Shown: positions 1-8,061 of the stretch, piece by piece
Layout: every line of letters starts with the position of its first letter
How positions within the stretch are numbered: position 1 is the first letter of the stretch
DNA from: Bacillota bacterium
Lineage (GTDB): Bacteria; Bacillota; UBA4882; UBA8346
Direction: 5' to 3'
Length of the DNA stretch: 64,000 nt
Assembly: GCA_023426245.1 (NCBI GenBank)
Contig: JAFABB010000024.1
Coordinates: 273,601-337,600 of the forward strand
The notes under the pieces: model-generated
What the model was told of the DNA's origin: nothing
Seen by the model: the letters and a program-made list of their open reading frames with translations, nothing else
Database searches by the model: none
Program-made: the position numbers and the translations under genes

Positions 1-62
1 CTTCCCTAGAAGAGCTGGCAACGAAAGTTCTACAAATCAATGAAGTTGTCAAAAAGAAATAA
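1..62 (+). CDS. 3' end of an upstream gene (partial)
   Basis: One forward frame is open from base 3 to a TAA at 60-62 and encodes the last 19 residues (SLEELATKVLQINEVVKKK). The Leu/Glu/Ala-rich amphipathic character would fit the coiled C-terminus of a chemoreceptor or another helical protein, but 19 residues are too few to name a family. A 10-bp perfect hairpin follows at 105-131. Confidence 0.4.
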   Translation, partial: SLEELATKVLQINEVVKKK

Positions 63-104
63 AAAGCCTTTTATCCATTATTGCACGCTTTCTGAACAAT
101 ACCA

Positions 105-131
105 GACCCGGTAGCATCATTCTACCGGGTC
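105..131 (+). terminator. Hairpin downstream of the partial gene
   Basis: GACCCGGTAG at 105-114 and CTACCGGGTC at 122-131 form a perfect 10-bp GC-rich stem with a 7-nt loop, 43 bases past the stop codon at 60-62. The following sequence (GGTATATAAAAT) has no real T-run, so it is either a weak intrinsic terminator or a transcript-stabilising hairpin. Confidence 0.45.
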
Positions 132-337
132 GGTATATAAAATCACCTATTCCCATATCAATCTACGCCGCGGGTTAATTCGTGTTCATCGAACACGCCC
201 ACACGGCTGGGTGTATTTCAAATCATTCTAAATCCCCTCCAGGGATCGGTCGTTCTTGGAAGTTTTTGATTCTGGAATAGACTTGGAAGCGTTACCGAGC
301 CCGGTAAAAAACTGGGCTTTAAAATGCTTTTAAACTT

Positions 338-374
338 AGCCCTGCGGGCAGGGCTGTCCCAAAAGTAAATTTTC
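338..374. repeat. Solo end of the dispersed GGCTGTCCC hairpin element
   Basis: Bases 351-374 read GGGCTGTCCCAAAAG followed by TAAATTT. This equals the outer end of the complete elements at 9473-9590 (reverse strand) and 42690-42819. No matching second end is visible nearby. Bases 338-355 form a separate hairpin, AGCCCTG-CGGG-CAGGGCT, overlapping the element tip. It lies about 50 bases past the stop of the minus-strand DUF4932 gene, so it probably supplies that gene's 3'-end structure. The rest of 63-424 shows only a small hairpin near 182-198 and no gene. Confidence 0.6.
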
Positions 375-424
375 GGCTGGGCGTTGCAACAAAACCCAAA
401 CTAAAGACTGGCAAATTAAAGTGT

Positions 425-1969
425 CTATTGAATATCTTTTTTCGGATTTTCCGGCCCGAGCGTTGCATTTTCATCAATAATCCACGGGTAGTCCGGATTT
501 TGCTTTTTCGGAACCAGCTTATAAACCGTTTCAGATTCCAGCTTATTAAACTCCTCTTCTTGAATCACCGCCCAAATACCCCAAAAAGTGATTCCATTAA
601 CCATATAAGTAGTCCCTTCGTAGAGTCGGGCGGTTACTATCGGTTTTCCTTCGGTCGAAAGCTCAAATTCGCCGCCGGCTTTATTGAAAAAATCACTGAT
701 AAGCTTTCCCGGTGGATTTCGTAAGGGAGAGAATTCAACCTCCAACAAAACGCTGTGCGGCTTTTTGGCCTTAAGTCCCGGAATCCGGGAGTCTCCTGCC
801 CAATAGGCATGTTCTACCCTGGCTGCTTTGATCGCTTCGGGTTCAACAAATACTTTGGGCCCGACATCATATATTTGACCGCTACTTTTGGCTTTGAAAT
901 ATTCCAGGATCAGCGGCAAAAAATCTTCAAATCGCGGATATTTGTCCCGTTGTGCCAGGTATTTATTTTTAATTAAAGCATAGACTGGATCAAGATCGTC
1001 CCAACCGGCCGCTTTTTCATTGATCCAGCTTTCATACGCCAAATCCGGACTGTGGTATTGGTCGAGGATTGAAAGAGTGATTGCTCTAGCCAAAAGTTCA
1101 TTTAGAAAACTTCGGCAATCATTCTTAATAAAACCTTGGGCATTGCCGAATGAACGTTTCAAATATTTTTGATAGCGACGAATAAAAGTATGATTTTTAT
1201 TTAAAACCGGCCCCAAAAAATGGTGGGCGTTTTCGTGGATGATGATACTGGTCATCGAAAAGTCGCCTAAAAAAGGATTAATGATACTGATATAGGTCAT
1301 GGTCTTATCCGGATTTTCAACCGTCAGCGCAGAACCGCCATGATACAATGGTGATAGCAATATTTCAAACTTATCCCGGGACGCCGTCACTCCAAAAAAA
1401 TCTTCCAACTCGGCTACATAGTCAAAACCATAATGGGAAACGAATTTGGCCGTCATTTCATTGTACTTCGGAAGATTTTGAGCCCAAAATTGTTGGGAAC
1501 CGGTTTCATCGTAAAAGTGCCGCAAATCCTTTCTTATATTCGTTGTCAAAAATCCGGGAGCATTTCTAAATACTCTATCGGAAGTAAGTATTTGCCCGTA
1601 ACTTAAGACTTCGGTAGTAATTGGAGTGGGAAAATTATTGTCGGGAATATCTGGGAGTTTTAGGGAGAGTCTATTGAACTTTTTGGCATATTCATCATTT
1701 TGATACGGATAATAATAGGATTTAACTGTTTCCGCGATTTCATTGGCGGCCGTATAAGCCGGATGAGTAAAACCGCTGCCGGTCTCGGTGGCGATATATA
1801 ACATTTCCAGATTCAGGTTAATCCCCACAAAAGTATTTTTCCCGGTTTGATATTGCTGAATAGCCCCAATGTCATTGATATTAAGGGAAAACGGCCTAAT
1901 CCCGCCATCTGCCAAGGCAAGATTGAATAAAAATATTATTATGATGAAAAGTACAAAAAGTTTTCTCAT
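425..1969 (-). CDS. Secreted DUF4932-type putative metalloprotease
   Basis: A 514-residue protein from the ATG at 1969, which follows AAAGGTGGTAAAG; an in-frame GTG lies three codons upstream. The N-terminus is a classical signal peptide: MRK, a long Phe/Ile/Leu core, then ALA-DGG. Near residue 248 it carries HENAH within SIIIHENAHHFLGP, the HExxH pattern of zinc metallopeptidases, and the overall make-up resembles DUF4932 proteins. The role is unknown; an extracytoplasmic peptidase is inferred from the motif only. It is a single-gene unit. A decayed fragment of a second copy lies upstream at 2057-2110. Confidence 0.7.
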   Translation of the reverse strand: MRKLFVLFIIIIFLFNLALADGGIRPFSLNINDIGAIQQYQTGKNTFVGINLNLEMLYIATETGSGFTHPAYTAANEIAETVKSYYYPYQNDEYAKKFNRLSLKLPDIPDNNFPTPITTEVLSYGQILTSDRVFRNAPGFLTTNIRKDLRHFYDETGSQQFWAQNLPKYNEMTAKFVSHYGFDYVAELEDFFGVTASRDKFEILLSPLYHGGSALTVENPDKTMTYISIINPFLGDFSMTSIIIHENAHHFLGPVLNKNHTFIRRYQKYLKRSFGNAQGFIKNDCRSFLNELLARAITLSILDQYHSPDLAYESWINEKAAGWDDLDPVYALIKNKYLAQRDKYPRFEDFLPLILEYFKAKSSGQIYDVGPKVFVEPEAIKAARVEHAYWAGDSRIPGLKAKKPHSVLLEVEFSPLRNPPGKLISDFFNKAGGEFELSTEGKPIVTARLYEGTTYMVNGITFWGIWAVIQEEEFNKLESETVYKLVPKKQNPDYPWIIDENATLGPENPKKDIQ

Positions 1970-2056
1970 CTTTACCACCTTTCTAATCAGAGATCTTATC
2001 TACTCTGAGATCTCCGGCAGTAATTCGGCTTTTTTCAATAATTGATTCATCCTATC

Positions 2057-2110
2057 TCTCCCCGATCAAAAAAAATTCAACCTCCAGTAAAAGACTGTGC
2101 GATTTTTTAT
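2057..2110 (-). pseudogene. Relic of a DUF4932 gene paralogue
   Basis: Read on the minus strand this encodes KKSHSLLLEVEFF, which parallels KKPHSVLLEVEFSPL in the intact gene at 425-1969. The nucleotide match to 735-768 runs for about 34 bases with roughly six substitutions. No longer open frame surrounds it, so it is a fragment left from a duplicated, decayed copy. Confidence 0.55.
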
Positions 2111-2223
2111 TATAAATCTTAAATATTATCAATGCAATTCCAAATTATTTATAAAATTTTGGATAATCCTCGGCTATTCTATATTTGAGGCTGTATTGTG
2201 GATTTTTCATAAAATAGAGGAAT

Positions 2224-2284
2224 GATCCGGCATTAGTTCCAACGAAAGACCGTCATGGCGGCTTTGAAGGTCCCTTGCCGGATC
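2224..2284 (-). other. Long-range hairpin downstream of the riboflavin operon
   Basis: GATCCGGCA at 2224-2232 pairs perfectly with TGCCGGATC at 2276-2284, enclosing about 43 bases that hold further complementary GACC/GGTC and GCCG/CGGC segments. It starts 46 bases past the ribH stop. No T-run follows, so it could be a structured 3' UTR, a processed RNA or a weak terminator. It matches no RNA family I recognise. Confidence 0.35.
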
Positions 2285-2330
2285 AGGGTTAAAAATTCAG
2301 ATCCCTATCAATGTAGCATCGAGTTTCGTT

Positions 2331-2810
2331 TCATTTTGGGTATTCCATGGTTTTCAATAGATTGGCCATTTCGATAGCGGTCACCGCAGCATCATACCCT
2401 TTATTGCCGGACTTGGTGCCGGCGCGTTCGATGGCCTGTTCGATATTGTCGGTGGTTAATACCCCAAAAGCTATCGGCAACCCCGTATCCAGGGAGACTT
2501 TGGCGATGCCTTTCGACATCTCCGCTGCCACATAATCAAAATGAGGGGTTGCACCCCGGATTACCGCTCCCAAGCAAATCAAGGCGTCGAATTTTTTTAA
2601 ACCGGCCATTTTTTGAACTACCAACGGGATTTCGAATGCTCCCGGAACCCATGAAACTTCGATATCGGATTCCGCTGCGCCATGCCGGACAAGGGCATCG
2701 ATAGCCCCGCTTAAAAGTTTATTGCTAATCAATTCATTAAATCGCCCAATGACAATTCCAAACTTTAAATCTGTGGCAATCAATTTTCCTTCATTCATTT
2801 TAATCGACAT
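2331..2810 (-). CDS. ribH: 6,7-dimethyl-8-ribityllumazine synthase
   Basis: A 159-residue protein, the usual lumazine synthase length. It condenses 5-amino-6-ribitylaminouracil with 3,4-dihydroxy-2-butanone 4-phosphate. Family motifs are clear: GIVIGRFNE near the N-terminus, VPGAFEIPL, the CLGAVIRGATPHFDYV loop with its catalytic-site His, and GVLTTDNIEQAIERAG. I chose the ATG at 2810 (MSIKMNEGK) over the longer Arg-rich reading to 2864, which would run far into ribBA. This start overlaps the ribBA stop by 11 bases, implying translational coupling. It is the last gene of the rib operon. Confidence 0.95.
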   Translation of the reverse strand: MSIKMNEGKLIATDLKFGIVIGRFNELISNKLLSGAIDALVRHGAAESDIEVSWVPGAFEIPLVVQKMAGLKKFDALICLGAVIRGATPHFDYVAAEMSKGIAKVSLDTGLPIAFGVLTTDNIEQAIERAGTKSGNKGYDAAVTAIEMANLLKTMEYPK

Positions 2811-4068
2811 TTTGTTTTCTCGCGCAGACGCGCGCCTCCTCCACCGGTTTTTGAGGATTAACAATCTGTAATCCTTCGAAAAGATGACCCATCCGCTCTT
2901 TTTTGGTGTTCAAATACCCTATGTTGGTAGCATTTACTTCTGCGTAAAGCGGCACTCTTTCCACAATCTCCAGTCCATATCCATTGAGTCCCGCTATCTT
3001 CCGCGGATTATTGGTCAAAAGCCGTATCCGTTTCAACCCCAAATCGGCCAATACTTGAGCTCCAATACCGTAATCCCTCATATCGGCAGGAAAACCGAGC
3101 CGAATATTGGCGTCTACGGTGTCAAAGCCTTCATCTTGAAGCCCATAAGCACGGATTTTATTAACCAGTCCAATACCGCGCCCTTCCTGACGCATATACA
3201 GTAAAACCCCTTTCCCTTCCAGGCTGATTTCTTTTAATGACGCATCAAGCTGCTCACCACAGTCACAACGGGTAGAATGAAACACTTCACCGGTAAGGCA
3301 TTCCGAATGAACCCTTACCAAAACCGGTTTATCCGCATCAGTTATCTCCCCTTTGACCAAAGCGACATGATGTTCACCATTGATCATGTTCTCATAGGCA
3401 ATCATTTTGAATTCGCCGTAAACCGTCGGCAGCTTGGCTTCGGCAACTTTTTTGACCAATTTTTCGTTTTCCCGGCGATATTGAATCAAGCCGGCCACAG
3501 TGATGATTTTCAGGCCGTGTCTTTGGACAAAATCCATTAACTGAGGTAACCGGGCCATAGTCCCATCATCATTCATGATTTCACAAATTAAACCTGCCGG
3601 TAAGAGGCCGGCCATTCGGGTTAAATCGACGGCAGCTTCGGTATGGCCTGCCCTTCTTAAGACTCCGCCGTTTTTAGCAATCAGCGGAAAAATATGCCCG
3701 GGTTTATTGAAGTCTTCGGCTTTAGCCGCTGGATTGGCCAATTCGTTAACCGTACGGGCCCGTTCATGGGCGGAAATTCCTGTGGTAGAATCCTTATGGT
3801 CAACCGTAACCGTAAAAGCAGTCCCCATATGCTCTTGATTTCGTTCAACCATCATCGATAAGCCCACGTCTTTGGCTCGCTCTTCCGTTAACGGGGCGCA
3901 GAGCATTCCTTTGCCATACGTGGCCATGAAATTAACACTTCCCGGAGTAACTTTTTCGGCGGCCATCAAAAGGTCGCCTTCGTTTTCCCGGTCTTCGTCA
4001 TCTACAACGACGATCATTTTTCCTAGTCTCAGGTCTTCCAATACTTCTGAAATTGAATTGAACTCCAT
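2800..4068 (-). CDS. ribBA: Bifunctional DHBP synthase / GTP cyclohydrolase II
   Basis: A 422-residue fusion. The first ~200 residues are 3,4-dihydroxy-2-butanone-4-phosphate synthase (VVVDDEDRENEGDL acidic metal site, RAGHTEAAVDL). The rest is GTP cyclohydrolase II, with the zinc site around ECLTGEVFHSTRCDCGEQL and the RQEGRGIGL active-site loop. The enzyme supplies both starting branches of riboflavin synthesis. The start is the ATG at 4068, preceded by an excellent AGGAGGAGCCCT ribosome site; the longer reading to 4110 adds 14 residues overlapping ribE. It lies 25 bases after ribE. Confidence 0.96.
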   Translation of the reverse strand: MEFNSISEVLEDLRLGKMIVVVDDEDRENEGDLLMAAEKVTPGSVNFMATYGKGMLCAPLTEERAKDVGLSMMVERNQEHMGTAFTVTVDHKDSTTGISAHERARTVNELANPAAKAEDFNKPGHIFPLIAKNGGVLRRAGHTEAAVDLTRMAGLLPAGLICEIMNDDGTMARLPQLMDFVQRHGLKIITVAGLIQYRRENEKLVKKVAEAKLPTVYGEFKMIAYENMINGEHHVALVKGEITDADKPVLVRVHSECLTGEVFHSTRCDCGEQLDASLKEISLEGKGVLLYMRQEGRGIGLVNKIRAYGLQDEGFDTVDANIRLGFPADMRDYGIGAQVLADLGLKRIRLLTNNPRKIAGLNGYGLEIVERVPLYAEVNATNIGYLNTKKERMGHLFEGLQIVNPQKPVEEARVCARKQNVD

Positions 4069-4093
4069 AGGGCTCCTCCTTATCGCTATCTCT

Positions 4094-4747
4094 TTATTCC
4101 ATAAAGCCATTTTCTTTTAAAAAATCCACAGTAAGTCTGTTGCTCTCAGGATGGTTTGAAATCCCATTGAGCAACCCATGCACATATTTGCCAATAACAT
4201 CGCACTCGATATTCACTGGATCCCCTTCTTTTTTTAGATTGAGATTCGTTATCTGGCGGGTAAGCGGAATTAATGAAACCTGGAAATCACTTGAACTGAT
4301 GGATGCTACGGTAAGACTCACACCATTTATGGCTACCGACCCTTGAGGCACAAGGTATTTTAAAATGGATGCGGACGCTTTCAGGGTGAGCCAAACCGCA
4401 TTATTTTCAATCCGTTTCCTGCAAATGTTTCCGGTGCCGTCAATATGTCCGCAAACCATGTGCCCCCCTAAACGGTCGGAAAGCTTTAGCGCCCGCTCCA
4501 GGTTTACTTTTTGGCCGGTGGTCAATGAATTGAGGGAGGATTTACGAAGCGTTTCCGGCATCACATCCACGGTAAACCCATCCATGCCAAAATCGTTGAC
4601 TGTAAGGCAAATACCGTCCACCGCGACACTATCGCCCACTTTCAGATCCTTTGGGATATCTTGGCATTCAATTGAAAGTCTATATAAATTTTCGCCGGAT
4701 ACCATCCCTCTTACTCTGCCAAGTTCCTCAATAATTCCGGTAAACAT
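4094..4747 (-). CDS. ribE: Riboflavin synthase, alpha chain
   Basis: A 217-residue protein that dismutates two lumazines into riboflavin. It has the internal tandem repeat of the family: each half contains a G-SVAV/I-GxSLTV/ICLTV type element (GDSVAVDGICLTV, then QGSVAINGVSLTV), and the N-terminus is the diagnostic MFTGIIEELG. ATG 4747 is preferred over 4753 because AAGGAG lies 7 bases before it but only 1 base before the upstream ATG. It is the second gene of the operon. Confidence 0.95.
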   Translation of the reverse strand: MFTGIIEELGRVRGMVSGENLYRLSIECQDIPKDLKVGDSVAVDGICLTVNDFGMDGFTVDVMPETLRKSSLNSLTTGQKVNLERALKLSDRLGGHMVCGHIDGTGNICRKRIENNAVWLTLKASASILKYLVPQGSVAINGVSLTVASISSSDFQVSLIPLTRQITNLNLKKEGDPVNIECDVIGKYVHGLLNGISNHPESNRLTVDFLKENGFME

Positions 4748-4787
4748 GATCATACTCCTTATCCTTTTGATACGGTTGAAGGCCTGT

Positions 4788-5888
4788 TCACAAATATCCT
4801 TGAATGAGGATGTCTTCCGCCACTGGTTCCACCGTAACTTCTTTTAATACAATTGAATCTTTCACAAGTTCCCGCCCGCAGCCTTCAACAGCAGTTAAAG
4901 CCGATGTCCCCCCCATGATTTTGGGAGCCACAAAAAACATTACTTTATCCACGATTCCCACTTCCAAGGCGGATGCATTCAGGGTACCGCCTCCTTCCAA
5001 CAGTACACTGTCGATCTCCATTTCCGCGAGTTCCTTCATGAGTCGGCCAAGATCCACTCTTCCATCGTCCCCATCCGCCTTGATGATGGATACTCCTTTG
5101 GCCCTCAATACCCTTTCCTTGGCCGGTGTTATTTGGGAAGTGGTTGCCAAGATTGTCTTGGAGCCGGAAACTGCTGACATGGAGATCACCTTACTATCCT
5201 CCGGGATTCTGCCCCGACTGTCCACAATAATGCGAACCGGGTTTTGAGGTTCCTCTCCTTCACAGCGGGCAGTTAATAACGGATCATCCCGCAAGACCGT
5301 ATGAATACCCACCATGATCCCAGCCACCCTTTGCCTGATTCGATGGACATAACGCCTGGAACTCTCGCCCGATATCCATTTAGAATCTCCACAGCGGGAA
5401 GCGATTTTTCCATCAAGAGTGACGGCAGCTTTTAAAATTACAAAAGGACTTTTGCGGGTGATATATTTACAAAATATTTCATTCAGTCTTTCGGCTTCTG
5501 TTTGCAGGATACCGACAGCAACCTCGATTCCCGCGTTTCTCATCATTTCAATCCCTTGACCCGATACTTTTGGATTGGGATCAACCATCGCGACAATTAC
5601 TTTGGCAAAGCCGGCCTCAATAATGGCTTTTGCGCACGGGGGAGTCCTGCCGTAATGAAAGCAAGGCTCCATATTAACATATAAGGTACTGCCCTTGACA
5701 TCCTGCCGGGCTTTTTGAATGGCGGCCACTTCGGCATGGGCCTTTCCCAATGCTTCATGATATCCTTCGGAGATGATTCGCCCGTTTTGGACAATAACCG
5801 CCCCCACCAGCGGATTGGGATTGGTCCTGCCCCAACCGGCTTTGGCAAGCTCCAATACTCTTTTCATATAAAACTGGTGATCGCTCAT
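4788..5888 (-). CDS. ribD: Bifunctional pyrimidine deaminase/reductase
   Basis: A 366-residue two-domain enzyme for the second and third steps of riboflavin synthesis. The deaminase domain (residues 1-145) has the zinc site HAE at 51-53 and PCFHYGRTPPC at 75-85. The reductase domain (about 150-366) has the GDSKWISG, RDDPLLTAR and LLEGGGTLN elements. It starts at ATG 5888 after an AGGCAGGGGG site and is the first gene behind the FMN riboswitch. Confidence 0.95.
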   Translation of the reverse strand: MSDHQFYMKRVLELAKAGWGRTNPNPLVGAVIVQNGRIISEGYHEALGKAHAEVAAIQKARQDVKGSTLYVNMEPCFHYGRTPPCAKAIIEAGFAKVIVAMVDPNPKVSGQGIEMMRNAGIEVAVGILQTEAERLNEIFCKYITRKSPFVILKAAVTLDGKIASRCGDSKWISGESSRRYVHRIRQRVAGIMVGIHTVLRDDPLLTARCEGEEPQNPVRIIVDSRGRIPEDSKVISMSAVSGSKTILATTSQITPAKERVLRAKGVSIIKADGDDGRVDLGRLMKELAEMEIDSVLLEGGGTLNASALEVGIVDKVMFFVAPKIMGGTSALTAVEGCGRELVKDSIVLKEVTVEPVAEDILIQGYL

Positions 5889-5928
5889 AAAAACCCCCTG
5901 CCTAAGTTCTATTTTGTTTCAGATATAC

Positions 5929-5965
5929 AAAAAAATCCCTCGAAGTAAAATACTCCTAGGGATTT
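5929..5965 (-). terminator. Riboswitch-controlled terminator ahead of ribD
   Basis: On the minus strand AAATCCCTAGGAG... pairs with ...CGAGGGATTT and is followed by a run of seven T. It sits between the FMN aptamer and ribD, the expected place for the expression platform that stops transcription when FMN is bound. Confidence 0.8.
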
Positions 5966-5992
5966 AGAATCAAAATAACAGAAAAATATGGT

Positions 5993-6127
5993 TCTTCTTT
6001 CATCCAGACTGTACTGTCGGCTCCGGAATTTGACCGGATCTGCTTTCGCTCGCGGGCTTATTGTTTATGAAGCTTATGCCTTCATATCAATCTACCGCCG
6101 GTAAGGAATTGCACCTGTCCCTGAAGA
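5993..6127 (-). promoter_or_regulatory. FMN riboswitch (RFN element)
   Basis: On the minus strand the conserved blocks of the RFN element occur in order: CTTCAGGGACAGGTG, AATTCC-TTACCGGCGGTA, GCCCGCGAGC, GATCCGGTCAAATTCCGG, AGCCGACAGTACAGTCTGGATG, and a closing GAAG that pairs with the opening CTTC. It is followed by a terminator hairpin and ribD, so it represses the whole rib operon when FMN is plentiful. Confidence 0.95.
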
Positions 6128-6162
6128 GTGTTATTCAATTTTGAAATATTGTTATTGGCTAT

Positions 6163-6191
6163 AAAATACCACGCTTTACCGAAAAAGTCAA
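6163..6191 (-). promoter_or_regulatory. Promoter of the riboflavin operon
   Basis: TTGACT (6186-6191) and TATTTT (6163-6168) on the minus strand are separated by exactly 17 bases. Transcription would begin about 30 bases before the FMN aptamer. Confidence 0.6.
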
Positions 6192-6242
6192 TCCTCATTT
6201 GGGATGATTTATCCAGGGATTCTCATAACAAACCAAATCCGG

Positions 6243-6842
6243 TCATCCCATTTCTTCCGGGTTTGTTACGCAATATCGATGCTCTTTTGAGCCGGCCAAT
6301 ACTTTATCATAAAAATTAAAAGGCACTTTCTTCCCAAAGGCATGCATTTGTCCAACAAAGCTATATCCCATTTTTTGAAACAGGGCATTCATTTTGGGGT
6401 TTAATGAATTGGTATCGGACCGCAAATAGGTCACTCCGTTTTTCCGAGCGTATTCTTCCGCGAACCGCAATAACACGGAGCCGATTCCTTGTCCCCGAAA
6501 CTCGGAAGCAACAGCCATCCTATGAAGAACCAGTGGTATTTGATGGCTAGACCAATGAATCTGGGCATATTCTTCCGGTTCATGATGGTTGATACACAGA
6601 AAACCGCTCACCCTCCCGTGGATCTCACTGATAAAAAGCTCCTTTTTTCGAATATCATTTTCAAAGTCAACCGCCTGCGGGTAGGTTTCGTCCCATTGAT
6701 GGTTGCCTTCAAGGTGCATTTCACGGTAAACTATCTTTATAATCCGCATAATTTCTTCGATATCGCTCAAATCAGCTTGCCTGATTATATCAGCTTGTCT
6801 GATGAAATCGGCCTGCCTGTTTAAATCCGCTTGGTGTGTCAT
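6243..6842 (-). CDS. GNAT family N-acetyltransferase
   Basis: A 199-residue protein with a GNAT fold: an acetyl-CoA loop around HRMAVASEFRGQGIGSVLL (R/QxxGxG/A motif) and a C-terminal Asn-Pro-rich segment with LFQKMGYSFVG. The substrate is unknown. It starts 12 bases after the marR stop, so it is almost certainly co-transcribed and under the same operators. Oddity: the N-terminus before the first strand is four hexapeptide copies of the xQADxx type, encoded by an 18-bp minisatellite. Confidence 0.85.
   Translation of the reverse strand: MTHQADLNRQADFIRQADIIRQADLSDIEEIMRIIKIVYREMHLEGNHQWDETYPQAVDFENDIRKKELFISEIHGRVSGFLCINHHEPEEYAQIHWSSHQIPLVLHRMAVASEFRGQGIGSVLLRFAEEYARKNGVTYLRSDTNSLNPKMNALFQKMGYSFVGQMHAFGKKVPFNFYDKVLAGSKEHRYCVTNPEEMG
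6769..6840 (-). repeat. 18-bp minisatellite in the GNAT N-terminus
   Basis: Four consecutive 18-base units (6769-6786, 6787-6804, 6805-6822, 6823-6840) keep the frame and encode HQADLN, RQADFI, RQADII and RQADLS in protein order. The last unit is the normal first beta-strand of a GNAT domain, so the repeat looks like slippage duplication of the native N-terminus. Confidence 0.85.
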
Positions 6843-6854
6843 GAGTATTTCTCC

Positions 6855-7370
6855 TCATCCCTTTTTCATGTCATGCCATACAGATTCCATATTCCGGCTC
6901 ATTCGTCCCACGAACTCACAAACCATCATTATTTCCTCCGGAGTAAAACCCTTCAAGCATAACCCGATATTGATATTTTCTTCTTCGATCACCGAATCAT
7001 AAACTTCCAAAGCCTTGGGGGTCGGATATAACTTATAGGCCCTGCTGTCGAATTCGTCTTGCGCCTTTCGGAGATACCCCCCGGTGATTAATTTCTGTAC
7101 GGCTTTGGTCGTTGTTGTTTTATCCACTCGTAAGAGATTGGATAGTTGAATATAATTAAGACCGGGACTTTCACAGATTCGGGTCAAAAAAATAAATTGC
7201 CCCTTTTGTAAATGATATTTTTTAAATTTCAAATCGCTTTTCCAATGGATAGCTCGAGAAAGGGCGCCGATTTCTCTTAAGATATCATTATTGAGTTTCC
7301 GGATTTTTATCGCCTCCGCAAATCTGTTACTTTGCATAGATTGGATTATCATTGAATGGTTGGGCTTCAC
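6855..7370 (-). CDS. MarR family transcriptional regulator
   Basis: A 171-residue protein with the MarR winged helix: GLNYIQLSNLLRVDKTTTTKAVQKL is the recognition region, and RKAQDEFDSRAYKLYPTPKAL the wing with the family D-x-R. It is predicted to repress its own operon and the following GNAT gene through the two palindromes upstream. The 5' end is uncertain: the reading frame begins with GTG at 7370, only one base after AGAAGG; ATG at 7352 and 7337 are alternatives. Confidence 0.85.
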   Translation of the reverse strand: MKPNHSMIIQSMQSNRFAEAIKIRKLNNDILREIGALSRAIHWKSDLKFKKYHLQKGQFIFLTRICESPGLNYIQLSNLLRVDKTTTTKAVQKLITGGYLRKAQDEFDSRAYKLYPTPKALEVYDSVIEEENINIGLCLKGFTPEEIMMVCEFVGRMSRNMESVWHDMKKG

Positions 7371-7447
7371 ACCTTCTTCATGGAAAGTGATTGCTAAAAT
7401 TGAAGATCTTTTAAAACTAAATTATAGCATCGGATTCATCGGATACT

Positions 7448-7465
7448 TAGTTGAAACTTCAACTA
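7448..7465. promoter_or_regulatory. MarR operator 1 (start-site side)
   Basis: TAGTTGAA-AC-TTCAACTA is a palindrome with perfect 8-bp arms, downstream of the marR -10 box and covering the expected transcription start. It shares its core with operator 2, 37 bp away centre to centre. Confidence 0.75.
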
Positions 7466-7470
7466 TATTC

Positions 7471-7499
7471 AGTATACTCCTTTATAGTTGAAGTTTCAA
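7471..7499 (-). promoter_or_regulatory. marR promoter
   Basis: TTGAAA (7494-7499) and TATACT (7471-7476) on the minus strand are spaced by 17 bases. The -35 hexamer lies inside operator 2 and the start site falls in operator 1, so the bound repressor would block RNA polymerase at both ends. Confidence 0.8.
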
Positions 7500-7504
7500 C
7501 TATA
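7483..7504. promoter_or_regulatory. MarR operator 2 (-35 side)
   Basis: TATAGTTGAA-GT-TTCAACTATA is a palindrome with perfect 10-bp arms and a 2-base centre. It overlaps the -35 box of the marR promoter and repeats the core of operator 1. Confidence 0.8.
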
Positions 7505-7944
7505 AAATGTTTGTTTTGACATTTTATAGTCGGATTTTTTTCATTCCCATAAGATACAATCCATATTCGTTGATTCCAATATGAAAAATAAACGATGACA
7601 ATCGAGTATGAAAAATTCACCCTATTGATTCCCTATACTAAAAACCCCCACATAGCCCAGATCGTAATATAATAAAAGTATCGAGTGTTAAAAAAAGTAA
7701 TTGGCACGCGTCTTTCTTTTTACCTTTTGAGCCAATCAAAACCCATGCGCCATTTTAAGCCAGGACGTAAAAAAAGCCACCTCCTGTCGATGGTGATGGC
7801 GTGTTTTGTTACAATAAAGATGAAATTTTACTTGACAAAATACAATAGTGAACAAAACAAAAATATTTTATATTCTTTTCCTTTTTTCTTTCAATAAAAT
7901 ATGTAAGTATAAGGGGTGTAAAAACAATCAAGATTTTTCGCCAT

Positions 7945-8017
7945 TTTCATTCCGTCACGGAAATCATTCTTTCCGTCATCCAATGGATTCATTCTGTCTC
8001 GAATCATTCGTTCCGTC
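7945..8017. repeat. Degenerate tandem repeat, period about 20 bp
   Basis: Four copies of an ATTC-(N0-3)-TYYGTC motif end at 7956, 7978, 7998 and 8017. No gene is evident here. In the rest of 7505-8061 I see only an inverted repeat near 7778-7802 (GCCAC...GTGATGGC) and A/T-rich sequence. Confidence 0.45.
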
Positions 8018-8061
8018 TAAATACGCCCACAGGTTCGGGGAAAATCCACCTAAAAGTTTAT

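Noticed and set aside
4365..4847. 160-codon forward frame opposite ribE/ribD
   Set aside because: Shadow of well-conserved riboflavin genes.
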